Assembly: GCA_017480145.1 (NCBI GenBank)
Contig: JAFVBF010000079.1
Location: 1-37,267, forward strand
Direction: 5' to 3'
Length of the DNA stretch: 37,267 nt
From: Bacteroidales bacterium
GTDB taxonomy: Bacteria > Bacteroidota > Bacteroidia > Bacteroidales > P3
The position numbers were made by a program, and so were the translations under genes. The stretch's first letter is position 1. Every line of letters begins with the position of its first letter. Below are positions 7,640 through 15,225 of the stretch, piece by piece. The notes beneath the pieces were generated by a model. That model worked only from the letters and a program-made list of their open reading frames with translations. It ran no database searches and had not been told where the DNA came from.

Positions 7640-7843
7640 ATGTCAGAGAAAGAATTGAACGACTATCGCCTAACTCCGATGGAGGAATCAATTGACGAGA
7701 TGCTTTCTGTCATCATGAAAGAGGCTGCAGCAGAAGCCTCGGTTCAATTTCCCCTCTGGTTTTACAACAACCGTATATGTTCCATCTTCAGTTGGTGTAA
7801 AAGTGGGTTCAACAGAAACTGTAATCGTTACTTTTGTCCCTGA
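7640..7843 (+). pseudogene. Broken 5' end of a Bacteroidales hypothetical gene
   Basis: The first ~33 residues (motif DYRLTPMEESIDEMLSVIMK) look like the N-terminus of a small Bacteroidales family whose members begin with 'DYxLTxLEEPTDEML' and continue into a charged helix. Here the likeness stops at about residue 33 (near 7738). The rest (QFPLWFYNN onward, rich in Cys and Phe) is the reverse complement of the small secreted gene on the other strand and reads like noise until the stop. The A-rich leader before ATG 7640 is compatible with translation of a 67-residue product. I call it a truncated gene start; the family memory is by eye only. Confidence 0.5.
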
Positions 7844-8014
7844 AGTGCTCGGTATTGCACTAACAACTCGAAACGAGCAACCGTCAGTCATTTCTCCTGT
7901 CGCCACAATAGTGCTGCGATCGTTTTTCGGCTCAGATTTTGTAAATGCACTCAACGTCATTGCTCCAGCAACAACACCAGCAATTAATGTCATCGTCAAA
8001 ATGTTTTTCTTCAT
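7688..8014 (-). CDS. Small secreted protein, function unknown, with a probably altered C-terminus
   Basis: A 108-residue protein with a clear N-terminal signal sequence: KK, then a hydrophobic core (ILTMTLIAGVVAGAMTLSAF), with likely cleavage near residues 22-25. The mature part is Thr/Ser/Val-rich with alternating strands (KVTITVSVEPTF, YTVVVKPEGK), suggesting a small periplasmic or surface beta-domain. From about residue 90 the frame runs into the complement of the broken gene at 7640 and reads GFCCSLFHDDRK, unlike the rest. The original end was therefore probably near KPEGKL, and the present tail a product of rearrangement. It has no recognised family and no operon partner. Confidence 0.55.
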   Translation of the reverse strand: MKKNILTMTLIAGVVAGAMTLSAFTKSEPKNDRSTIVATGEMTDGCSFRVVSAIPSTSGTKVTITVSVEPTFTPTEDGTYTVVVKPEGKLNRGFCCSLFHDDRKHLVN

Positions 8015-8307
8015 TTTTAATTGTCGCCAGCTATCCCATTGACACGTCTGTTTTGATTAAAAACATTTAATTGTAGTTCCGATGAGGTATGCACATAAAA
8101 AGATCGTGGAACTTGTTAGTCTTCATCGGTTCTCTTAAGGTATTGGACTACCTATTATTTCCCCAATTACAACGTATAAGTCCACGCAAACGTGGAAGCG
8201 CTGTCGCTAAAGCAGGGGGAAATACTCTGAAAGTGTCCATGTTTTAGGAAAACCAGTTCTGCTACTTCGCTTTTTTCTGCAAATAAAAATATGTCGCAAA
8301 AAGTTAG

Positions 8308-8315
8308 TACCTTTG
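8308..8315 (+). promoter_or_regulatory. Bacteroidota-type -7 box in the gap before the DUF1015 gene
   Basis: TACCTTTG followed by CA is an exact TAnnTTTG match. The predicted transcript would start near 8321, cross the decayed frame and reach the DUF1015 gene about 230 bases on. Confidence 0.6.
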
Positions 8316-8347
8316 CAACCGTGGAAAGAGTGAGTATTTGAGAATAG

Positions 8348-8509
8348 CAATATGAACATAACGTTTATGAGAAGAAAAGCGGAACGCTGAATGGTGTGGA
8401 ACCCGTATGGATCACCGCCCAATACAGGTTGCTGTTCCACAGTAGCCCGAATGAGGACGGAATCTTGCGCGATTTATCCCAGAAATTCGGCTGGGTCTGT
8501 ATGTTATAA
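8348..8509 (+). pseudogene. Decayed 3' remnant of an unknown gene
   Basis: A 53-codon stretch runs from directly after a TAG (8345-8347) to TAA (8507-8509) without any ATG near its beginning. The translation is protein-like (NVYEKKSGTLNGVEPVWITA, then a segment with SSPNEDGILRDLSQKFGW) with balanced charge and few rare residues. This suggests the end of a once longer gene whose front has been lost. I do not recognise the family. It could instead be chance. Confidence 0.35.
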
Positions 8510-8548
8510 TAGAAAAAAAATAATTAATTTCCCCAAAAAGACAATTCT

Positions 8549-9814
8549 ATGAGTATTATCAAACCTTTCAAGGGCTTTCGCCCGCCCGTCGACATCGTCG
8601 AGAAACTGGCTTCACGTCCTTACGACGTACTGAACTCCGAAGAGGCCCGCGAGGAATGCGAGGGCAACCCCTACAGCCTGCTGCACGTCACGAAGGCTGA
8701 GATTGACCTGCCCAAGGGCACCGACGAGCATTCGCCCGAAGTGTACCTCCAAGTCGTGAAGAACTACAACAAGTTCAAAGACCTCGGCTGGCTGGTGAAG
8801 GATGAGGAGGAGAAACTCTACATCTATGCCCAAAGCATGAACCCCACGGATGCCAACGCCAGATGGCAGTACGGCATCGTGGCCTGCGCCTACAGCGAGG
8901 ACTATGTCAACAAGGTCATCAAGAAGCATGAGCTGACCCGCAAGGACAAGGAAGAAGACCGCATGAAGCACGTCCGCATCACCAACGCCAACGTTGAACC
9001 CGTGTTTTTCGCCTATCCCTCTATCGCCCGCATTGACGAGATAGTGGCCGGCATCACTGCCAAGAAGCCCATCTACGACTTCATCGCCAAGGAAGACGGC
9101 TTCGGCCATCGCTTCTGGGTGATTGACGATAAGGCCACCATCGCCGAACTTGTCGACATCTTTGACAAGCAGGTTCCTGCCATGTACATTGCCGATGGTC
9201 ACCATCGCAGTGCTGCTACCGCCCTCGTGGGACAGGAGAAGAAGGAACAGAACCCCAACCACACCGGCAAGGAGGAGTACAACTACTTCATGACCGTCAT
9301 TTTCCCAGACAATCAGCTCAACGTCATTGACTACAACCGCGTGGTGAAGGACCTCAACGGCCTGTCTAAGGAACAGTTCCTCAATGCCCTCAACGAGGCT
9401 TATACCGTAGAGGATATGGGCACAGAGATTTACAAACCCGCCAAGTTGCACGAGCACAGCATGTATCTGGATGGACATTGGTATAAGATGACCGCCAAGG
9501 CTGGCAAGTATGACGACAACGACCCCATCGGAGTGTTGGATGTCAAGATTCTCTCCGACCATGTGCTTGACAAGATTCTCGGCATCAAGGATCTCCGCAC
9601 CGACAAGCGCATCGACTTCGTGGGCGGTATCCGCGGCCTGGGCGAGCTGAAGCGTCGTGTGGACAATGGCGAGATGAAGGTCGCCTTCGCCCTCTATCCT
9701 GTCAGCATGAAACAGATTATCGACATCGCCGATACCGGCAACATCATGCCTCCCAAGACCACTTGGTTTGAACCCAAGCTGCGCTCCGGTCTCGTAATTC
9801 ACGAGCTGGCATAG
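8549..9814 (+). CDS. DUF1015 family protein (predicted small-molecule kinase-like)
   Basis: A full-length 421-residue soluble DUF1015 protein. The opening IKPFKGFRPP with ASRPYDVLNSEEAR (about 21-34) and the central MYIADGHHRSAA (about 212-223) are family signatures; the GHHR motif recalls the ParB/serine-kinase fold. In other Bacteroidales the gene usually neighbours serA and serC, so a link to serine metabolism is suspected (recollection, not seen here). In this window neither partner is adjacent: upstream is a rearranged gap, downstream a terminator. The start is ATG 8549 after an A-rich leader. The activity is not established by sequence. Confidence 0.88.
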   Translation: MSIIKPFKGFRPPVDIVEKLASRPYDVLNSEEAREECEGNPYSLLHVTKAEIDLPKGTDEHSPEVYLQVVKNYNKFKDLGWLVKDEEEKLYIYAQSMNPTDANARWQYGIVACAYSEDYVNKVIKKHELTRKDKEEDRMKHVRITNANVEPVFFAYPSIARIDEIVAGITAKKPIYDFIAKEDGFGHRFWVIDDKATIAELVDIFDKQVPAMYIADGHHRSAATALVGQEKKEQNPNHTGKEEYNYFMTVIFPDNQLNVIDYNRVVKDLNGLSKEQFLNALNEAYTVEDMGTEIYKPAKLHEHSMYLDGHWYKMTAKAGKYDDNDPIGVLDVKILSDHVLDKILGIKDLRTDKRIDFVGGIRGLGELKRRVDNGEMKVAFALYPVSMKQIIDIADTGNIMPPKTTWFEPKLRSGLVIHELA

Positions 9815-9850
9815 TACCTGGCATATACACATTTATTGATAATCAGAAGT

Positions 9851-9891
9851 GTAGTATGTAAGGTATGGTTCCCTTACATACTACGCTTTTT
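9851..9891 (+). terminator. Terminator after the DUF1015 gene
   Basis: GTAGTATGTAAGG and its exact complement CCTTACATACTAC form a 13-bp stem (9851-9884), followed by GCTTTTT. The ATG at 9865, which would otherwise be the longest start of the next gene, lies in the loop. Confidence 0.9.
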
Positions 9892-9903
9892 AATGTATAT
9901 CTT

Positions 9904-10893
9904 ATGAAACTTCTCCAAGATCCTATTACCTCATTGGCCATGGGTGCTGGTGTCAATACGCCTCCAGCTGATACTGCCATCATGCCCAAGACCGAGTTTG
10001 ACAGTGTTCGTCAGACCGTGAAAGATAGTTTGCAAAACATGGATGCACATCAAATGCTTGACGTGCTGACAGGCAAGAACACCCTGCTTCGTGACGCCAC
10101 ATCCTCGCTGATTGAGATGACCATGTCTTTCATCCCCAAGCTGCTTGTGGCAATCCTTATTCTATGGCTGGGATTCAAATTATCACGCGTATTGAAACGG
10201 TCGCTCGTCAAATTGTTAGAGCGTCGGGGGGCAGAGGCATCATTGAAAACCTTTTTGGGCTCCTTCATCGATGTGCTGCTGAAAATTCTCATCGTCATCA
10301 TGGCCATGGATGTCATCGGCATCAAGGCCACATCTTTTATCGCGGTTCTCGGTGCTCTGGGTCTGGCTGTGGGTATGGCCTTGCAGGGCACATTGCAGAA
10401 CTTTGCCGGCGGTGTCATCATTCTGCTGCTCAAGCCCTTCAAGGTGGGCGATTACATTGAGTGCGGCGGCATCAAGGGCTACGTCCGCGAAATCCGCATC
10501 TTCCACACCATCATTCAGCCTTTCAATGCACGTACCATTGTGGTCCCCAATAGCGAATTGTCCAACAAGTCGTTGATTAACCACACCAAGGAACCCCGCA
10601 TCCGTCTGGATGTCAAAGCCAACGTGGCTTATGGCACCGATTTGAAAAAGGCGCAGGCGTTGCTAATGGACCTCATGATGAACGACCCGCTCATAGAGAA
10701 AGAACCCAAGAAGCCTGCCGTCTTCGTCAGTGGGCTGCTCGACAGTTCGGTAGAACTAACTCTCTGGATATGGGCCACGATAGAGAACTACTGGACTGTG
10801 GCCGGCTACATCAACGAGCGTATTTACGACACGTTCAATGAGAACGACATCCAGATACCCTTCCCGCAGATTCACGTCCATACCGACAAGTAG
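9904..10893 (+). CDS. MscS-family mechanosensitive ion channel
   Basis: A small-conductance mechanosensitive channel that opens when membrane tension rises and releases solutes. From ATG 9904 the protein has 329 residues: an N-terminal polar segment, membrane helices at about 78-100 and 120-140, and the pore-lining third helix with GALGLAVGMALQGTLQNFAG (about 145-164). The beta domain follows (KPFKVGDYIE, about 173-182), then the alpha/beta domain ending in IPFPQIHVH, the classical MscS C-terminus. The upstream in-frame ATG at 9865 is rejected because it lies in the loop of the preceding terminator hairpin. The gene lies between that terminator and the DUF4421 gene. Confidence 0.95.
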   Translation: MKLLQDPITSLAMGAGVNTPPADTAIMPKTEFDSVRQTVKDSLQNMDAHQMLDVLTGKNTLLRDATSSLIEMTMSFIPKLLVAILILWLGFKLSRVLKRSLVKLLERRGAEASLKTFLGSFIDVLLKILIVIMAMDVIGIKATSFIAVLGALGLAVGMALQGTLQNFAGGVIILLLKPFKVGDYIECGGIKGYVREIRIFHTIIQPFNARTIVVPNSELSNKSLINHTKEPRIRLDVKANVAYGTDLKKAQALLMDLMMNDPLIEKEPKKPAVFVSGLLDSSVELTLWIWATIENYWTVAGYINERIYDTFNENDIQIPFPQIHVHTDK

Positions 10894-10943
10894 GGTAGGG
10901 CAGACCTGCATGTAATACAGAGGCTTACCGTCCAACCATCGTG

Positions 10944-12047
10944 ATGAATCCTCGCACAAGTCTGTGGGTCATACTGATGATGCTGACTTTTCCAGCAGTG
11001 GCACAACAGAGGGATGTTCAGTCCAATATGTCACTGCTGGATTGGTTTGCCCAATGGCGTACCCGGACGCTGGTCTCTGGCATGGACTCCGGCTACATTG
11101 ATATTCCCAAACTCCCGTGGCTGGTGTCTCTCAATTTTGATTTGCGCCGCGACCATTTTGGGCTTATCATTCCTAATGCGCTTAACATTGGGACGGGCAA
11201 GGCTCATTTCTACTCCAACTTCTATGGCAAGCCCACGGTCGGCGCTTATTATAGAGGATGGGGATTGGCTTTGGGGCGCGGCCTTTCAAGTCGCCCCGAA
11301 ACCCACTTCACATTCACCTCTTATGGGCAGAAAATTGGATTTGACTTCAACTACGAGCAGGTGGGATATATGAAGTGCGATTTTTCTATCAGCGATATCG
11401 AACGCCGGGAACTACTACTCAGGGAGCAACTCATTGTGGACAGGGAAGACGCTGCCTTTGTTATGGTGAATGTCAATGCCTATTACGTCTTCAACAGCCG
11501 CAGGTTCTCTTACGGGTCGGCGTTGAGTCAGGCCTCCATGCAGCAACAGAGTGCTGGCAGCTTTTTGGCGGGTGCCTCCTATTTTCAGACCACGATGGAT
11601 TTTGGCGGCAGCACCTTGGCGCAGTATCTTATGGCCGACAGAGCCGAACTGACCACCCGTCAGATTGCTTTGGCGTTCGGACATGGCTATAACTTTGTGC
11701 CAGAATCCGACAAGCGTTTCCTGCTGCATGGTTCTCTCCTTGCCGGAATGCTTATCCCGGTGTACAACTCAGTGCATTTCACCCCCATGAATCAGAACAG
11801 TTCCAATTGGGATGAGTCGGCACGTCAGTATTTCATTGCTCGCCGTATGGATTTGGAAAACTATTCTACCGACTACCGTATTTCGGTTGTGATACTGTTT
11901 CGCGGGGCTGCCTACTGGAACATCTCCCCCCGTTTGGTGACGGGCATTACTTGGCTTGTGACAGCTTATCCTGCGCTGCGCCGTGCCGTGGTGGACACCT
12001 ACGGCGTCTCGTGGGGCATTTTCCCCTATTTTGGCTATCGTTTTTAG
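10944..12047 (+). CDS. DUF4421 family outer-membrane beta-barrel-like protein
   Basis: About 367 residues with an N-terminal signal sequence (LWVILMMLTFPAVAQQ, cleavage after AVA near residue 20). Alternating aromatic strands follow, with G-x-G turns (YYRGWGLALGRG, FTSYGQKIGFDFNY), and the protein ends in GYRF, a terminal aromatic typical of outer-membrane barrels. These traits fit the Bacteroidota DUF4421 family, whose members are predicted outer-membrane proteins of unknown role. GTG 10941 directly precedes ATG 10944; I prefer the ATG. It heads an envelope-related block (DUF4105, two DUF3857 genes) on the same strand, with a 32-base gap to the next gene. Confidence 0.82.
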   Translation: MNPRTSLWVILMMLTFPAVAQQRDVQSNMSLLDWFAQWRTRTLVSGMDSGYIDIPKLPWLVSLNFDLRRDHFGLIIPNALNIGTGKAHFYSNFYGKPTVGAYYRGWGLALGRGLSSRPETHFTFTSYGQKIGFDFNYEQVGYMKCDFSISDIERRELLLREQLIVDREDAAFVMVNVNAYYVFNSRRFSYGSALSQASMQQQSAGSFLAGASYFQTTMDFGGSTLAQYLMADRAELTTRQIALAFGHGYNFVPESDKRFLLHGSLLAGMLIPVYNSVHFTPMNQNSSNWDESARQYFIARRMDLENYSTDYRISVVILFRGAAYWNISPRLVTGITWLVTAYPALRRAVVDTYGVSWGIFPYFGYRF

Positions 12048-12079
12048 TGTTTTATAACAGGATGTAACATCTCAGAATC

Positions 12080-13276
12080 ATGAAACCGCACAAATTTCTA
12101 TCCGTATGTGTTCTTTTGCTGCTCTCGGTTGTCCTTCGCGGCCAGCAGCTTCAGGTCTCACTGAGCGACTCCGCCTTCGCCTCGCTCCTCACTTGTAGTG
12201 CTGGCAACGATTTCTACACCACCTTTGGACATTCGGCTATTCGGGTATGCGACCCTGCGGTGGGGATGGACATCGTTTATAACTATGGCGTTTTCGATTT
12301 CGACACGCCTCATTTCTATTGGAAGTTCGCCTGCGGCAACCTGAATTACTGCTTGGCTCGCACTTCTTTCGAACATTTCATCTGGGGCTATGCCGAGGAA
12401 GGCCGCTCCGTGCAGGAACAACGCCTCCGTCTGACCTCGCAGGAGCTGAATAATCTGTTTGTACTGCTCGAAACCAATTATCTACCGCAGTATCGCTACT
12501 ATCGTTACGATTTTTTCAAAGACAATTGCGCCACCCGTGTGCGCGACATAATTAACGGTTGCCTGTCGCATCGTACGGCTTTCGTGCCTCGTGAGGTTCC
12601 TCAGGCCAGAACCTATAGGCAGCTGCTTCGCGGATATACGGAAAACGACCTTCTCTGGTGGCAAAATGGGATAGACATGCTGCTCGGAATGCGCTGCGAC
12701 CGCAAGTGCAACAGCATGGAGTATATGTTTCTGCCCATCGAACTCTATTGCCAGTTGGATTCCGCACAGACCGTGACGCTCTCTGAACATGGCGATAGCG
12801 AGTCGCTTCCGATTTCGTATGGTGCAACGACGCTCCTCCCCGCTTCGGCACAGACCAATACCGAGCAGTGCCATCCATGGACAAACCCTGTCATAATCTT
12901 CTGGGGGCTGATGTTTTTGGTCCTTGCGTTATCTGTCATGGCTGGCGTCTGGGACTGGAACATCTCATGGCTGGATGTAGTGCTATTTGTCTTGATGGCT
13001 GTGGCCTCTCTCTTCATTCTTTTCTTCTGGATAGTGTCGTCCTATGATTGTACCAAATGGAACCTGAACATTCTATGGGCGTCGCCACTGTTCTTCTATT
13101 TCGCAGTACGCCCCAACAGCAGTCCTTTATGGTTGTGGATTGTTCAGATGGTCATGCTTACGGCCGCCTTGATTGTTGGCTTCACGGGGGTGCAGTCCAT
13201 CCCCCATATTGCCTATCCGATAATTCTCACGTTGTATATTAGAATCGTTAGTAAAATATTAAATCATAGAAAATGA
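12080..13276 (+). CDS. DUF4105 / Lnb-N-terminal-like envelope protein
   Basis: A 398-residue protein with a signal sequence (LSVCVLLLLSVVLRGQQ). The periplasmic DUF4105 domain shows TTFGHSAIRV (about 50-59), YNYGVFDFDTPHFYWKFACG (about 73-92) and FFKDNCATRVRD (about 145-156). The C-terminal third carries about four or five membrane helices (about 272-395). The invariant FGHSAIR His and DNCATR Cys suggest a papain/NlpC-like hydrolase or acyltransferase fold (inference). The domain is also the N-terminal region of Lnb, the maturation-linked part of lacto-N-biosidase. The stop overlaps the next gene by ATGA (13273-13276), so the two are probably translated together. Confidence 0.87.
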   Translation: MKPHKFLSVCVLLLLSVVLRGQQLQVSLSDSAFASLLTCSAGNDFYTTFGHSAIRVCDPAVGMDIVYNYGVFDFDTPHFYWKFACGNLNYCLARTSFEHFIWGYAEEGRSVQEQRLRLTSQELNNLFVLLETNYLPQYRYYRYDFFKDNCATRVRDIINGCLSHRTAFVPREVPQARTYRQLLRGYTENDLLWWQNGIDMLLGMRCDRKCNSMEYMFLPIELYCQLDSAQTVTLSEHGDSESLPISYGATTLLPASAQTNTEQCHPWTNPVIIFWGLMFLVLALSVMAGVWDWNISWLDVVLFVLMAVASLFILFFWIVSSYDCTKWNLNILWASPLFFYFAVRPNSSPLWLWIVQMVMLTAALIVGFTGVQSIPHIAYPIILTLYIRIVSKILNHRK

Positions 13277-15192
13277 AGAACCTTCGTCAAACATTATTGA
13301 TTCTGGGTCTGGCTCTGCTGCCCGTTGTGCTCTCGGCGCAGACACACCAGCGGACGCTCTACGACTCTACCTACGTGGTCATGGAAGAGTCTGGACTCAG
13401 CCATTTTTACAAGCACGTGCGAATCCGTATGGAGGATCGCATCGGCTGTCGCAACAACAGCGTGGTCAAGGCCTCCTACGACCCCCAGTCGGCCTACGTC
13501 GAATTTCGTGATGTACGCGTCCATCGTGCCAACGGCAAGGTGGAAAAGATTGATGCGCCCGTAAGCGACTATATCACCCCCTCCACACGCATCTTCTGGC
13601 GCGCCTCTGAAAAGATGGTCGAGGTTGGCCATTTGGAGCCCGGCGACGAGTTGGAGTATGCCACCTATAAGAAAGGCTTTACGTATGCCTTGTTGCAGGA
13701 CGAGCCTGGCGACGAGATGTACATTCCGCCCATGCGGGGACATTATTACGAGATTGTGCCGTTCTACGCCTCACAACCTGTCGACGTGCGTGTCTATAAA
13801 CTCAGCATTCTGAAGACCAAATTCCTCCAGTATGAGGTCTATAACGACGATGCCGAGGCCGACCGTCAGGTGGCAATGGACAAGGCCGATGCCGGAGACC
13901 GTTGGATTTACACCTTCACCAAACGTGACATCCGGCCCTTCAAGTCCGAACCCTCCATGCTGGCAGGCAACGACCTTTTCTGCAAACTACTCCTCTCCAC
14001 GGCTCCCGACTGGCAGAGCAAGTCTCGTTGGTTTTATGGCGTCAATGAGGATTACGGCAGCTTCACCGCCACGCCCGAGATGCAGCGCAAGGTGAATGAG
14101 CTGGTGGCCAATGCCAAGACCGAGTTCGACACGCTGAACATCCTCACCCACTGGGTGGCCGACAATATGCGCTATGCAGGCCTTACGATTGGCCATGGCG
14201 AGGGTTTCACGCTGCACAATGTGCAGATGAATTTCACTGACCGTTGCGGCGTCTGTAAGGATAAGGCTTCGCTGCTCATCGCCATGCTCCGTGCGGCAGG
14301 CAAGCAGGCTTTCCCCACCATGACCATGGCTCGCTCCCGCATTGACCGTATTCCTGCCGACCAGTTCAATCACTGCGTCTGTGCCGTGCGCCTCAACAAT
14401 GGACGCTTCCAGTTGATAGACCCCACCTGGGTGCCCAACGTTCGCGAGTTGTGGTCCAGTGCTGAGCAGCAGCAGGGCTATCTGATTGGTTCGCCAGAAG
14501 GCATTGACCTGCAATATACGCCCATTTCCGATCCCGAAGACCACTACATCCGTATTTCTGGACGCAACGAGATTGACAAAAACGGCACGATGCGTGGCTC
14601 TTTTACCATCACTGCCGAGGGACAGAGCGATGCTGCCGTTCGTGGGGTCTTTGCCGGAAGACAGAGTGAGTGGCAGCGCAATTTGGAACTGGAACTGCTT
14701 CGTGTGGCTCCGCAGGCGCATATCACTTCTGTGAAGCATACCGACAACGACCGCTATCTTGATCAACCCGTCAGCATCACCTATGCTTACGAGATTCCCG
14801 ACTATGCCGTAGTCACATCCGACGAAATCGTATTCACTCCTCTCACCGCTCGCAACCTCTACCGCTGCGCCATGGGCCATTTGGGCTTTGCCGATACTAT
14901 GGAGCATCGGCAGCATGGTTTTCAGGATCGTTGCTCCCGGCTGATCCAGATTACCGACACCATCACCCTCCCTCGTGAGTATAAGCATCTTCATTTCCAG
15001 CCTGTTTTTGGCGTGGCCGACCCCTCTGCCAGTTTTGGCTGCCAGTATTGGATGGAGGGCAACCGCCTTTATTTCGCCGAGACGGTCATGATGGGCAAGC
15101 GCGTCTATGAGCCACGCGACTGGATGTTCGTCCGCCAGTGCATCAAGTTCCAGAATCTCTTGGCCAACAATCCTGTAGTCCTCACCCGTTAA
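13273..15192 (+). CDS. DUF3857 and transglutaminase-like domain protein, catalytic triad intact
   Basis: A secreted or periplasmic 639-residue protein: signal peptide (LLILGLALLPVVLSAQ), an N-terminal DUF3857 beta-sandwich (about 25-240), a transglutaminase-like core (about 265-400) and a C-terminal beta domain (about 420-639). The core carries CGVCKDKA with catalytic C328, NHCVCAVRL with H367, and LIDPTW with D383, so a Cys-His-Asp triad is complete. Such proteins are frequent in Bacteroidota but their substrates are unknown; protein or peptidoglycan-like amide chemistry is possible. The start overlaps the DUF4105 stop by four bases. The next gene is a shorter paralogue. Confidence 0.9.
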   Translation: MKNLRQTLLILGLALLPVVLSAQTHQRTLYDSTYVVMEESGLSHFYKHVRIRMEDRIGCRNNSVVKASYDPQSAYVEFRDVRVHRANGKVEKIDAPVSDYITPSTRIFWRASEKMVEVGHLEPGDELEYATYKKGFTYALLQDEPGDEMYIPPMRGHYYEIVPFYASQPVDVRVYKLSILKTKFLQYEVYNDDAEADRQVAMDKADAGDRWIYTFTKRDIRPFKSEPSMLAGNDLFCKLLLSTAPDWQSKSRWFYGVNEDYGSFTATPEMQRKVNELVANAKTEFDTLNILTHWVADNMRYAGLTIGHGEGFTLHNVQMNFTDRCGVCKDKASLLIAMLRAAGKQAFPTMTMARSRIDRIPADQFNHCVCAVRLNNGRFQLIDPTWVPNVRELWSSAEQQQGYLIGSPEGIDLQYTPISDPEDHYIRISGRNEIDKNGTMRGSFTITAEGQSDAAVRGVFAGRQSEWQRNLELELLRVAPQAHITSVKHTDNDRYLDQPVSITYAYEIPDYAVVTSDEIVFTPLTARNLYRCAMGHLGFADTMEHRQHGFQDRCSRLIQITDTITLPREYKHLHFQPVFGVADPSASFGCQYWMEGNRLYFAETVMMGKRVYEPRDWMFVRQCIKFQNLLANNPVVLTR

Positions 15193-15225
15193 AATATCGT
15201 CATCATTCACGCAAAAACAAGCCTT

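Larger units (their letters stand above)
8015..8548. other. 534-base gap with an orphan promoter and a decayed frame
   Basis: From 8015 to about 8290 I see only a short hairpin (CCACG/CGTGG, 8182-8195) and no coding pattern. A good -7 box lies at 8308-8315, followed by a stop-bounded frame with protein-like composition but no start (8348-8509). An A/T-rich leader then precedes the DUF1015 gene. Confidence 0.7.

Noticed and set aside
8612-9832. 406-codon minus-strand frame opposite the DUF1015 gene
   Set aside because: The sense-strand product has clear family motifs; the antisense product is low-complexity (Val, Leu, His, Gly) as expected from mirrored codons.
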